Shown piece after piece: positions 1 to 10,323 of a stretch of 64,000 bases of DNA. The stretch spans positions 25,918,480 to 25,982,479 of the forward strand of contig CM033397.1 in NCBI GenBank assembly GCA_019426215.1, written 5' to 3'. The DNA comes from Buddleja alternifolia (lineage: Eukaryota > Streptophyta > Magnoliopsida > Lamiales > Scrophulariaceae). The notes beneath the pieces are model-generated. The model did not search any database and was not told the origin of the DNA. It saw only the letters and a program-made list of their open reading frames with translations. Within the stretch, counting starts at the first letter, position 1. The number at the start of each line of letters is the position of its first letter. The translations under genes were made by a program, and so were the position numbers.

Positions 1-199
1 TTTCAAAGCGGGGGCCAGCCACTGGCCATCTGTTCCCCATTGCGTGTTGCCCCTTTTTGCGTCATTTATGTTTTGGAAATTACCAATTCATGTATGTCAC
101 CTCTTGCCTACCTGCCCTTATCATCCTCCCTTAAAGATCAAATCACAATTCCTGCGCTTTACATCGGGCCTTGGGCTCACATTGTTTAACTGGTCTAGC
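1..199. other. Unrecognised left-end sequence
   Basis: These bases do not resemble the integrase sequence that should precede the copia remnant starting at about 200, judged against the homologous stretch of the central element near 20850-20950. The change is abrupt. No ORF, repeat or motif here is convincing. It may be another inserted sequence or an assembly artefact at a contig end. Confidence 0.4.
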
Positions 200-1354
200 T
201 TTTGTGCAGAAAATGGAATACATCATGAGTATTCAGCTCCCAGCAACTCCCCAACAAAATGGTTTGCTGAGCGCCGGAACCGAATGCTTAAGGATCCGCT
301 AGGACTATGTTAGCTGAATCCCGATTGCTCCTAGATTTTGGGCCGAAGCGATCAACACTGCTTGTTCACTCAAAATCGCTGCATGATCAACAAAAGCATG
401 GAAACTCCATATGAACTATGGAAGGGACGTAAGCCAAATATTTCATATTTTCACGTCGTTGGTTCTAAATGTTTTATCCATAATAATGGATTCCAAAGCC
501 TAAAGACTTTTGATCCTAAAGCGGATGAAGGAATCTTTCTAGGCTACGCCAAAATGGAAGAATTTTCGCATTCTCAATAAGATCAAATCGAAGGTTGAGG
601 AATCTATTCATGTTGTGTTTGATGATGCTAACCAAGAGCCGAGTAAGGTAAATGTAAATGATGTAGGAGTTGAGATCTATGTCATCAAGCGTCCAAGATT
701 ACTATTGATGCAGATACTGACGATGATGATGAGATCTCAGTGCTTCCTCCTAAGAATACTCTGAGATCAATCTAAATTATCATGTAAGAAATGCTGATGA
801 TCATGAAGAGAATGATCATCAAAGCAAAGAAGGAATCGTGAACTTGAAGCGCCTACCAGAGATGGTCAAGCGAATGATTCTCAAGCGCCTGTTCATCCTC
901 AAAACCCTTCCAAACAGATAGACTATGGCTGCGTGACCATCCACCTCAGCAAATTATTGGAGATATTGGAGCCCCAGTTAGAACTAGAGCCGCTACATTC
1001 AATGAGGCTATGTTCGCAAGCTTTCTATCTCAATATGGAACCTAAGAAAGTGGATGAAGCGTTAAGTGATCCAAGTTGGATTGAAGCTATGCAAGAAGAG
1101 CTCAATCATTTGAGCGAAATAAAGTTTGGATGCTAGTACCAAGACCAACTCACCAAGGAGTTATTGGAACTAGATGGTATAGAAACAAGATGGATGAAGA
1201 TGGCATTGTTGTAAGAAATAAGGCCAGACTCGTAGCTCAAGGATATTGCCAAGAGGAGGTATTGACTTTGATGAGACATACGCTCTTGTTGCTCGTCTTG
1301 AAGCAATCCGCATTTTCTAGCGTACGCAGCGTTTAACAATTTACAGTATTTCAA
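200..1354 (+). pseudogene. Copia pol remnant: integrase C-terminal part to start of RT, many indels
   Basis: Homologous to codons for the last third of integrase and the start of reverse transcriptase in the intact pol at 18456-21629. Recognisable pieces are the [11 protein letters not shown] and [10 protein letters not shown] region (integrase catalytic Glu neighbourhood), [16 protein letters not shown], and the RT start with [14 protein letters not shown]. The frame changes every 50-200 bases through one- or two-base indels, for example near 245, 290, 320, 368, 395, 676, 764, 1127, 1176 and 1258. Downstream sequence of the same element has almost none. The fragment is non-functional as written. 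Dense short indels confined to the window end could be poor base calling rather than decay. Confidence 0.85.
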
Positions 1355-2560
1355 ATGGATGTAAAGAGTGCCTTCCTGAATGGTAAACTCCAAGAAGAAG
1401 TGTATGTGGAGCAACCACCAGGATTCATCAACAATCATGGTAAGGGTATGGTTTACAAGCTAGAAAAAACACTTTATGGGCTTAAGCAAGCACCCCGAGC
1501 ATGGTATGACCCTCCCTCTATCTTTCTTATTGGTAAAGGCTTTTCAAAAGGCAGCGTTGACACAACGTTATTTAAAATTACCAATGATGAAGATATTCTC
1601 TTAGTTCAAATTTACGTTGATGACATTATATTTGGTTCTACTAACAAGCGTCTGTGTGAGAAATTTTCGAAAATGATGCAAGAACAATTTGAAATGAGCA
1701 TGATGGGTGAATTAACTTTCTTCTTAGGACTACAAGTTAAACAACTCCCTAATGGCATATTTATCAACCAAGCTAAATATACACGAGATATGATTAAGAA
1801 ATTTGGTATGGAAAATGCATCATATTCAAAAATTCCAATGAGTCAAACGCTTAAGTTAGATAAAGATGAAAGTGGAAAGAAAGTTGATATCACTAATTAT
1901 AGAGGTATCATAGGATCACTTCTTTATCTCACTGCCAGTGGACCTGATATTATGTTTTCGGTATGTATGTGTGCACGATTTCAAGCTGATCCTAAAGAGT
2001 CACACTTGATTGCTGCCAAGAAGATCCTTAAATATCTAAAAGGCACACAACATGTGGGCTTATGGTATCCTAGGGATTCTCCTTTTGAACTAATCGGTTA
2101 CTCAGATGCAGATTTTGCAGGTTGCAAAATAGATCGTAAAAGCACTAGTGGTACTTGTCAATTCTTAGGTGATAGGTTAGTTTCATGGCATAGCAAGAAA
2201 CAACAATCCATAGCTACCTCCACAGCCGAAGCTGAGTATGTAGCTGCAGGAAGTTGTTGTGCACAAGTTCTATGGATGAGGCAACAACTTAGAGATTACG
2301 GAATAATCTTAGGTCCAACTCCCATTCGTTGTGATAACCAAAGCGCTTTAGCCATGACTCAAAACCCTGTTCTTCATTCCAGAACCAAACACATTGACAT
2401 TAGATACCATTTCCTTCGTGACCACGTTCAAAAGAAAGATATCTCCATGCACTTCATTGGAACTGACAAACAACTGGCAGATATCTTCACCAAAGCACTC
2501 AATGAACAACGTTTTCTCACTTTGAGAAGTGAACTAGGTATGATTGATTTAAACGCTTAA
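1355..2560 (+). CDS. Copia reverse transcriptase / RNase H (3' part of pol)
   Basis: An open frame of 401 codons covers the RT palm and thumb and RNase H of a SIRE-type Ty1/copia element. Visible motifs are [10 protein letters not shown] at the start, [12 protein letters not shown], the catalytic YVDD in [11 protein letters not shown] at about residue 88, and RNase H with [26 protein letters not shown] and the ADIFTKAL tail. It is the in-frame continuation of the pol remnant upstream; the ATG is internal to the polyprotein and not a real start. Compared with the homologue at 18456-19660, the residues after AWYD and in TASGPD differ. The stop is TAA, followed by the long spacer before the envelope-like ORF. 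No protein of this element can be made because the upstream part is broken. Confidence 0.9.
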   Translation: MDVKSAFLNGKLQEEVYVEQPPGFINNHGKGMVYKLEKTLYGLKQAPRAWYDPPSIFLIGKGFSKGSVDTTLFKITNDEDILLVQIYVDDIIFGSTNKRLCEKFSKMMQEQFEMSMMGELTFFLGLQVKQLPNGIFINQAKYTRDMIKKFGMENASYSKIPMSQTLKLDKDESGKKVDITNYRGIIGSLLYLTASGPDIMFSVCMCARFQADPKESHLIAAKKILKYLKGTQHVGLWYPRDSPFELIGYSDADFAGCKIDRKSTSGTCQFLGDRLVSWHSKKQQSIATSTAEAEYVAAGSCCAQVLWMRQQLRDYGIILGPTPIRCDNQSALAMTQNPVLHSRTKHIDIRYHFLRDHVQKKDISMHFIGTDKQLADIFTKALNEQRFLTLRSELGMIDLNA

Positions 2561-2592
2561 TCATGAAGCATCATACTTTATTAGGCATATAA

Positions 2593-2602
2593 TTTAGGGG
2601 GA
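2593..2602 (+). other. Internal polypurine-like tract 1
   Basis: TTTAGGGGGA lies 33 bases after the pol stop. It resembles the true PPT (AAAAAGGGGGAAAT) next to the 3' LTR and recurs in the other two elements near 18413 and 31007. A role as a second plus-strand priming site is inference. Confidence 0.5.
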
Positions 2603-2666
2603 ATCCACTTAATTTATGTCTCACAACCTCCTTTGAAAACCAAAACAAATGGTACAAGTTATCATA

Positions 2667-2676
2667 TTTAGGGGGA
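2667..2676 (+). other. Internal polypurine-like tract 2
   Basis: A second TTTAGGGGGA tract, about 70 bases after the first and in the same orientation. It is present at matching places in the two minus-strand elements, near 18341 and 30937. Confidence 0.5.
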
Positions 2677-3028
2677 ACCTTAAAAATGTACTTGACCATA
2701 ACTGTAAGCGTCAATGATAAAAATTTTCAGATGCATGATCATCAACGCTCAGTTCTATCTTTGTATAAAATATTGGACGCTCAAACTATTGAAAGGACTT
2801 TTGCCTTCAAGCGTCTATAATATCAGCTAAGCGTTGAATCAACTTCAATCAACAAGTGGTATACCATAATATAAAGATATTTTCGTTACAAGCCATGCAT
2901 AAAGTTTTCAAACTTCTTTCAAGGTCGTGGGTAAACTCAAAGGTCTATTTTGTACTCTACTCGCACGCCTCTATCACATCAAACTGGCGGGTAATCAAAT
3001 TATTTTTAAAATGACGGTTCAGAGATAG

Positions 3029-3048
3029 CACGTGTTTGTGTACGTGTC
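3029..3048 (+). promoter_or_regulatory. G-box plus ABRE-like pair, candidate internal promoter
   Basis: CACGTG at 3029-3034 and ACGTGTC at 3042-3048 lie about 360 bases before the envelope-like ATG. The same pair is kept at 17946-17965 and 30571-30590. bZIP/bHLH factors bind such ACGT cores in plants; that they drive this ORF is inference. Confidence 0.45.
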
Positions 3049-3404
3049 AGTGTACAAACAGGCGCGTGTGTTACACTCTGAAAATATCAAACGTTTTTTT
3101 AAAATTTTAAACTCGGATGTCAAATCTTTATATGTGAGAATTACCAAATGTAACTTCTCTCTTTTACACAAAACTTGCGTCCGCGGTTAATAAACTTATG
3201 GCTGAGATTCAAAAATTATTACACGTGTTTAAATCCTACTGAGACTAGAGAACACAAGTTTCAAAACTCCTTACTGTGTCATTTAAAACACAAATTCTGC
3301 AGAAAAAGCTTTTTACTTTCTACTCAAGCATATCTGCAAAAATCTCTTTCTCTCTCTCTCTCTCAAAGCAACAGAAAAATCTCAGTTCATCTTTTTCACA
3401 AAAA

Positions 3405-6400
3405 ATGGCACCAAAGAAATCATCATCTACTTCTGCTGAAATTACCATCAAGGTGACTGAAGGCCTTGTTGTCGACTGGAAATTTCTATATGAACAAACT
3501 CAGATCAACCTGACGGACATGATGGACATGGTCGTCAAAGCTGGGCTCAAACCCTTCTTAACCCAATATTCTTATATGTTTCCCACTGAAGTTGAGACTT
3601 TCTGGAAGACTGCTACACTTTCAGAGGACAAGAAGTCCATCTCTTGTCAAATTCCTTTCTCCAAGAAGGAGTCTCCAAAGGAATTTATCCTATCTGCTTC
3701 CACCATTGCCAAGAACTTCAATCTGCCTAATGAGGGTGAGGCATTGGATTATGTTACGTTGAAACAGATCAAGGAAGCATGGGCATCCATGAGTGCATCC
3801 GACGATGTTCCTTACACTCAATACTTCGAGAAGAAATACCTGGTGTCCAAATACCGGTTATTGGCTGACTTCTGCAGCAAGATCATAGAATGCCGAGTGG
3901 GAACCTTTGATAAGGTAAACCCTGTTCAATTTCAGATGATGGTTGCTATATTCTTCAATATCAAAATCAACTGGAGTGAGTACATCTTTGGACGGTTTCG
4001 GGACAGTCTAAGCACTTCAAATAAGCCTTATGGACTCATCCTAAGCGACCTCTTGTTTAAATCGAATTGTGTGTACTCGTCTGGACTTCCGTTGAATAAG
4101 TCCAAGTTGTTGGGAAAAAAGATTCCGAACAATCTGTTCAATCCTCCAAAAATCGGTGGTGCGGCTAGACCACTATCTGAGCATCTGGAATAACGCCAAC
4201 TGCTTGATCAACAGGTGGAGAGACCAGTGCCAGAGGAAGCTGTGAAGCGTCCAGCTGCCACAAAGAAGAGGGCTCCCGGAAAACCCAAAGTTAAAATAGC
4301 CGTCTCCTCTCAAAATGTTGATGAGGAAACTGATGAGGATGCAGAGGACAAGTTGCCTCTCAAAAGACGAAAGCTGGAAGGGATCATTAAGCAAACAGAC
4401 TTTGAAGAACCAGTTGCTGATCCTCCCGCTCCTCCGGCTAAACTAGTTGAAGGAGTCAACATTAAGAAAATCTTCAAGCGTTCCAGGTCTTGCAAGCGTC
4501 GAGCTGCTCCTGAAGAGCCTGAGACTGTTGAGCCAAGCGCTCAAGTTGCTTATGAGCCAAGCGCTCAAGTTGCAGATGAGCCAAGCGCTCAAGAAGTTGC
4601 TGATGAGCCAAGCGCTCAAGAAATTGCTGTTGAGCTTAGTTCTCAGGGTAAGTTTATTTCTTCCCAAGGCATTTCTATTCCTACATCTGTAGAAGATCCT
4701 GCTCTTATAGAGGATGGTTCTTGTATTTCAACTATAGTTCCAGCTGCTGCTGAAGCGTCCACAGATATCCTGTTGGATGTTGACTTGACTGGAGTCGTAG
4801 CTATCGCTCAAGATGTTGCCGTTGAAGTAGCTGCAATTGAACCTGAGGAACCTGCTACTATAACAGAGGCACGCTCAGAAGGTCAGAGCGCTGCTGAAGA
4901 CGTTACAGCTCCTCGTCACTCCTTTCAACTCGATCCGCTGAAGACAATTGATCATTCAATTAACTATATGCCCCCAGCGCTCGACGAAGATTTCATTCCT
5001 GCAGGATACAATGAAGAAAGATATATTGCTGCAGAGACTGACGCTGCAAGACTGATTGACTTTGACAGAGAAATCAAAGCAACCATTCTAGACAGACAAG
5101 GAGACAGACCTCCTAGATGTGCCGTGGACCTGGCATACTATATGGATAATGGCCACAGCAAACCAACTGGGTTCGCTCTAAGGGATTACACTATTCGTGT
5201 GTATGATCCTCTCCGTCCTAGCTTTCTCAATCCCTCAGAGTCAGTCTTGAACAGAGAAGGTTACACACATTTCCCACAGACGGCTCATAGCGCTGAAAAT
5301 CTTGCATCGGTCCGTCCTCTTCGTCTATGGAAAAATAAAGAGATTCATGCTGGTGAGCGCCTTGAATCGTTGACCGATCTGCTCCAGACTGAAGCTGATG
5401 CTTATTTTGACAGCGTCTGGAATGCCAACTATCAGCCTGATAAGCACCGCTTTGAAGCTATCAGAGATATTCATCTTGAAGGCATTCGTGTTATGGTGGC
5501 TGCTGGCACAGACTTCTGTATAAATGAAGTAAACTGGGTTGAAGCGTACATGGGACATAAATACACCTTCTCAGAGTTAGTCCAAGCGCCCCATCTTTTC
5601 GGCATAGGCATGCATGACAAGAAGCGTCAATTCGCCAAGTATTGCCTCATGAAGCGTCAACAGAGACTCGGACCTGTTCTCAAGCTCCCAATTATTAGAC
5701 ATCAAATTGAACAGTGTCTACGTCAAGAACTTCACAGAGTATCCCTCACTCCTCTTCGGTTCAACGCTCAAGCGTCTTCCAGTGGTACATTTGGTGAACG
5801 GTGCTTAAAACTTGCTCCAAGCCACTGTGAAGAAAACTTCAATCTGATGGTGAAGATTCTAACCCCAGTATCTCTCTTTGATAAAATCTTCACTGCTAAT
5901 CTCAGATCTTGGAACGGCTCAGTGATCAGTTCATTCAAAGGATATCCACTGCTCCCTTCCATTCGCAGCGAGGTAGTCAACCACTATGAGTATGTCCTCT
6001 CCCTGCTTGAAAGGAATCAAGACCTTGCTCAAGCCATTTATCCATATCTTGAAGAGTACTATGCGGACTGTGTACCTACACATCGACGTCCTGCATCTCT
6101 TCCCTCCGACTGCTTGATTGGATTTTCCAGAACTCACTGCACAGATTCAATCTTTTCCATTGCTCAAGCGCCGTCCAAAGTCTTCCCAGATCATGTGCTG
6201 GATATCATTGGTCCAATGTACATCAGGGCCATTGATAGTCCTCTTCGCACATTTATCTCCGGTACTTGTATTTCCAGGACCAGACTCATTGAACTCTTGG
6301 ATTCTACATCCACCTCTTATGCCGACTCAGCAAACTGGAACTTCCAATTTACTGACTTTCGTCAACCTGAGTCAACGCTTGGGGAAGCGCCCGCTAAGAC

Positions 6401-7583
6401 ATCTGAAGCGTTCAAGTCTGCAGATACAAGTATTTCAGCTCCTCCTGAAGAGCCCGTTCAAGCGTCTCCATCAGAGGATATTCCTGGCGCTCCTGAACAT
6501 GCTACCGATGATAGTGCTGAAGATCTTTCCCTGGATATTCGAGGTACTATTTTTGATCCAGCCTATCAAGTTCCTTTTGACTCTCTCAAACACACATCAA
6601 GGTTCAAGCGACCGGCTCCTCCAGCGGTTCAATCAGATGAGAGTCAAACCTTCGGTCCTCTGCTTAAATCTGTATTGGAGACAATTAGCGCTCAAGCTAC
6701 TCAGAGTGAAGAATCTCTCCATTGGATTAAGGAAGACCTGGCAAAAATTGAAACTCACTTAATGAGCGCTCAGATTGCTCATATGTGTAGTTCAGCTCAA
6801 GCGGCTGTTGGTGAATGCAAACAAGACTTTCAAGAAATGCAGGATGCTGCCCACGCAACCCAACTTGCCATGAAAGAAGAGCTTGAAAAGCGCCTTGAAA
6901 CCCTTGAGACCTCTGTGAATGATGCTACCAGCGCTAAGCTTCTTGCTATGCAGGAACGCTTCGACAAGCGTCCGGATGGCATCACAGATTCCTTGTCTCA
7001 GATTGCTCATCAGGTAAGTGTACTCACAAACCACTTCTTAAAATCTGATGATGGCAATAAGGGGGAAGAGAAGAAGAAAGGAGAAAAGCGGAAAGCGTCC
7101 AGTTCAAGAGTTGAAGAACCTCCGTCTCCTAAGCGTCAAGCGCCTCCTTCTCAGTCTGCGCTTAATCTCCCGTCTTGGATAACTGCTCTGAAACAAAGTT
7201 CATCTGGAGCGCCCAGTGGTACGCTAAGGGAACCTCCTAGAGCGTTATATCCAAATCTATCAATTCCTACAAGAGCACTGCTTGAACAGTTTGATATTCC
7301 TCTTCAGAGAACATCCATTCCAGAACCTACAGATCCACAGATCTTAGCTGAAGAAAGAAAGATGACTGATTTTAGCCAAGCTTTTCGAATCTGCCTAAGG
7401 TATATTGGTATCGACCCAACTGACTGTGATAATCATTTTACTATATTCAAGAAGAGACAACAAGAAGAAAACAAGCTTATAATCAACAAAGATCATGAAG
7501 CAATGATGATCTTGGAAGACAATCTGACTGAAGCTATCCGAGCTGAAATGCCCAAGCGATACAGAGTCAGATCAAGTCGTTAA
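3405..7583 (+). pseudogene. SIRE-type envelope-like ORF, one in-frame stop
   Basis: About 1,392 codons in one frame, interrupted once by TAA at 4191-4193 where the homologue at 14340-17588 has a Glu codon. The start MAPKKSSS follows an AAAAAATGG context. The N-terminal 260 residues form a conserved, folded-looking domain (SEYIFGRFRDSL near residue 200). Then comes a basic linker with KKRAPGKPK and PLKRRK nuclear-localisation-like clusters, an EPSAQ repeat, a second conserved region (residues about 500-1000), an acidic/proline stretch, a heptad-rich segment around residues 1100-1220 (EELEKRLETLETS) and a basic tail. SIRE elements carry an extra ORF after pol that has been called envelope-like. 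Here I see no signal peptide and no clear transmembrane helix, so a membrane role is unsupported. Confidence 0.75.
4529..4632 (+). repeat. EPSAQ coding minisatellite, four units plus a degenerate one
   Basis: Units of 24-27 bases encode EPSAQ followed by three or four residues (VAY, VAD, EVAD, EIAV). The central element has seven units and the right-hand one about four, so the copy number changes between elements. Confidence 0.85.
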
Positions 7584-7805
7584 AGCTTTCTGATTTTACA
7601 TTATCTATATTCTTGTCTCTTATATCTTCAAATATTCAGCTGTAAAAATGCTTGTAATTCTCGATATATATGAAATGCATTTTCTCTTGCTGAAACATCT
7701 CGTTGAAGCGTAACTAACTTTAAACTAACGATTACTGATCAAAGCTAACTTTTACTTTTGGCTGTCTAACTCTTGAACTATAAAAGAGTCAGTATTGCCA
7801 TCATC
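7584..7805 (+). other. Copia region between envelope-like stop and PPT
   Basis: Non-coding 3' internal region, conserved in the two minus-strand elements. No reading frame or other feature is seen. Confidence 0.6.
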
Positions 7806-7819
7806 AAAAAGGGGGAAAT
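7806..7819 (+). other. Polypurine tract
   Basis: AAAAAGGGGGAAAT ends directly at the TGTTAGG start of the LTR, as expected for the plus-strand primer of a copia element. Confidence 0.9.
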
Positions 7820-9227
7820 TGTTAGGAAATTCATGTTAGAAGTTTTGATGATGACAATTAGGTTTGTGTTAGACCCCAAAAAGTTGTAAGTTTTATGTTC
7901 GTAGAAAACTTGTATAAGCTTTGAAGCGTTAGACTTGTAACAGACTTATTAGGCTTTGTTATCTTACTTTAGAGTGTTAGACAAAATAGTCTTAGGCTAA
8001 GCGTCTGATGATTTCTGAGTGAGTTTATCAGTGGTAAAGTTCGAAGACTCAAGCGCCTGATCTCAGAAGATAGATACAGTCTCCAAGCGTTCACTTTGGC
8101 CAGCTATATCAAGCGTTACCTTATGGGACAGAAGTGATTTCACCTGAATTTATTTCTAAGTCCAGAAAGAGTTTAATGCAAATATTCTCAAAGCATTAAA
8201 TACCAACGGGTATTAATTTCAAATGCATTAAATGTTGATAAGAGCATTAAATATGATAAGTACTGTCAGACGTACGGAGAAGCCACCCTATTGGACTGTC
8301 AACTATCTCAGACTGCAGCACCAACTTTCGTGCAGCAGATTTTCAGGAAAAAGGACAAAAGCTGTTCACTCGCGAAAGTGAGAGACACGCGCCAGTGCAT
8401 GTGTCAAACGGACACTTTCTCCAAGAAACCCTATAAATAGGACTTCAACAACAAGCCAAAAATACAGAGAACAATTCTATCAAGCCAAATTGCTGTTGCA
8501 TTGAAATTCCATTCCTTAAACTCTCAGAAAAGCCAGAATATTCAAGAAAACATCCTACTTGCTTTTCTTCCATTCCTGAGACAGTCAACAAATATCTCAA
8601 ACATTCTTTTTGAAGAAACCAGATTCCTACTGAGATATTTCCAAGTTGTTTGAACTTCATCAAAATCAAACAAACTTTTTTTAGAAAACCCCATCCAAGC
8701 CTCGCGATCTGTGTGAAGTCGAAGTTGGATACTTGCATAATTTCTGGGTGAAAGAAGCAAGGGGATTGAAGTGATTTGAAGCAGAAATCTGTGTGATCAA
8801 GGAGCTCAAGTCATCGACATCTATCTCTCCCTAATTTGTAGAAGATTCTGTGTGATTCTTTGAGAATCATTTTAGTGGATTGCCTCCAAGTGCAAAGGAG
8901 AAGAAGGACGTAGTTGGGATTACACCACCCAACGAACCTTACAAATATTGTGTTATTTACTTTACAGTTATTTCATTTATCTATCATATCATTGCATAAG
9001 TAAAACACAATCAAAAGCTAAGCAACTAAGAAACATCTTGTGACGCTAACTAAAACTTTCAAAAAGAAGACTCCAAAATCATTCCGCTGTGCTAACACTG
9101 ATTAAAAGAACTGAACGCTTAACCTACAAGGTCAAAGTATTCAATTCCTGAAGTCTAAGTTAACTTTATAAAATAGTCTTCATTAGACGCTTCCTCAAAA
9201 TCTCAAATATCATAAGTGAACGCTCAG
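7820..9227 (+). mobile_element. Copia LTR of c2 (3' LTR), truncated at its 3' end
   Basis: It starts TGTTAGGAAATT right after the PPT and follows a full LTR for about 1.41 kb, then stops about 140 bases before the expected ...GACCAACA terminus. Distinctive variants (gtgacgctaacta at 9041, the ACACGCGCCAGTGC region near 8390, gccaaaaatacag near 8456) match the LTR at 23856-25406 and not the LTRs at 11592 or 36609. The 7820 and 23856 LTRs are therefore best read as the pair of one insertion. Confidence 0.75.
8431..8440 (+). promoter_or_regulatory. LTR TATA box
   Basis: CTATAAATAG in the first third of the LTR, at the place expected for the U3/R border. The same box is found in every copia LTR of the window. 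Confidence 0.65.
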
Positions 9228-10318
9228 ATTGCAGCCACCCTATTGGACTGTCAACTATCTCAGACTGCAGCACCAATTTTCGTGCAGCAGATTTTCAGGA
9301 AAAAGGACAAAAGTTGTTCACTCGCGAAAGTGAGAGACACGCGCCAATGCATGTGTCAAACGGACACTTTCTCCAAGAATGCCTATAAATAGGACTTCAA
9401 CAACAAGCCAAACATATATAGAACAATTCTATCAAGCCAAATCGCTGTTGCATTGAAATCTCATTCCTTAAACTCTCAGAAAAGCCAGCATATTCAAGAA
9501 AACATCCTACTTGCTTTTCTTCAATTCCTGAGACAGTCAACAAATATCTCAAACATTCTTTTTGAAGAAACTAGATACCTACTGAGATATTCCCAAGTTG
9601 TTTGAACTTCATCAAAATCAAACAAACCCTTTTAGAAAACCCCATCCAAGCCTCGCGATCTGTGTGAAGTCGAAGTTGGATACTTGCATTATTTTTGGGT
9701 GAAAGAAGCAAGGGGATTGAAGTGATTTGGAGCAGAAATCTGTGTGATCAAGGAGCTCAAGTCATCGACATCCATCTCTCCCTAATTTGTAGAAGATTCT
9801 GTGTGATTCTTTGAGAATCATTTTAGTGGATTGCCTCCAAGTGCAAAGGAGAAGAAGGACGTAGTCTGGATTACACCACCCAACGAACCTTACAAATATT
9901 GGGTTATTTACTTTTTAGTCATTTCATTCATCTATCATATCATCGCATAAGTAAAACACAATCAAAAGCTAAGCAACTAAGAAACATCTTGTGACGCTAA
10001 AACTTTCAAAGAGAAGACTCCAAAATCATTCCGCTGTGCTAACACTGATTAAAAGAACTGAACGCTTAACCTACATGGTCAAAGTATTCAATTCCTGAAG
10101 TCTGAGTTAACTTTATAAAATAGTCTTCATTAGACGCTTCCCCAAAATCTCAAATATCATAAGTGAACGCTAAAGTCAAGCGTTAGACACTTCAAGCGCC
10201 TATCTTTTCAAGCGTCCAAACACCTTTAATACGAAATCTTTTTGAAGTCGAAAAAGACTTCAGGGTCTATTCAACCCCCCCCCTTCTAGACCCTTTCGTG
10301 TGCCACTTGGGACCAACA
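9228..10318 (+). mobile_element. Remainder of the c1 3' LTR, fused to the c2 LTR
   Basis: From about 9234 the sequence restarts at the AGCCACCCTATTGG point of the LTR and runs to the TG...CA terminus at 10318. Its variants (CATGTGTC with GCCAATG near 9344, GCCTATAAATAGG, AAACATATATAG, CTGAGTTAAC near 10100) match the LTR at 36609-38160. Bases 9228-9233 look like filler. With the 392-base piece at 25407-25798 it accounts for one 1.55 kb LTR except about 75 bases lost at the joint. It is followed by the ACAAG target duplication. Confidence 0.75.
9383..9391 (+). promoter_or_regulatory. LTR TATA box (c1 remainder)
   Basis: CTATAAATA in the c1-derived part of the chimeric LTR, at the place equivalent to 8431-8440. 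Confidence 0.6.
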
Positions 10319-10323
10319 ACAAG
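10319..10323 (+). other. Target-site duplication ACAAG (c1, right copy)
   Basis: Five bases directly after the LTR terminus. The partner is CTTGT at 38161-38165, the same duplication read on the other strand beside the other LTR of c1. Confidence 0.85.

Larger units (their letters stand above)
2561..3404 (+). other. Copia spacer between pol and the envelope-like ORF
   Basis: This 0.84 kb non-coding spacer is conserved in all three copia blocks (also 17589-18455 and 30213-31048). It holds two internal polypurine-like TTTAGGGGGA tracts, a cluster of AGCG motifs at 2700-2835, a G-box/ABRE pair near 3029-3048 and a CT-rich run just before the ATG at 3405. The CT run at 3349-3365 could be a leader of an internal transcript. 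Confidence 0.7.

Noticed and set aside
2561..3404. UAG readthrough from pol to the envelope-like ORF as in SIRE1
   Set aside because: Pol ends in TAA and over 800 non-coding bases with stops in every frame separate the two ORFs.
4443..4692. SQALK and NLSAWLI repeat proteins in alternative frames
   Set aside because: These are out-of-frame readings of the EPSAQ minisatellite in the envelope-like ORF.
8445..8760. Short frames in the LTRs (72-104 codons, for example at 12217-12525 and 24485-24781)
   Set aside because: They lie in LTR non-coding sequence around the transcript start and recur only because LTRs repeat.
7820..10318. A single copia LTR with a 950-base internal tandem duplication
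   Set aside because: The two halves carry variants of two different LTR subtypes, so it is a fusion of two LTRs rather than a local duplication.
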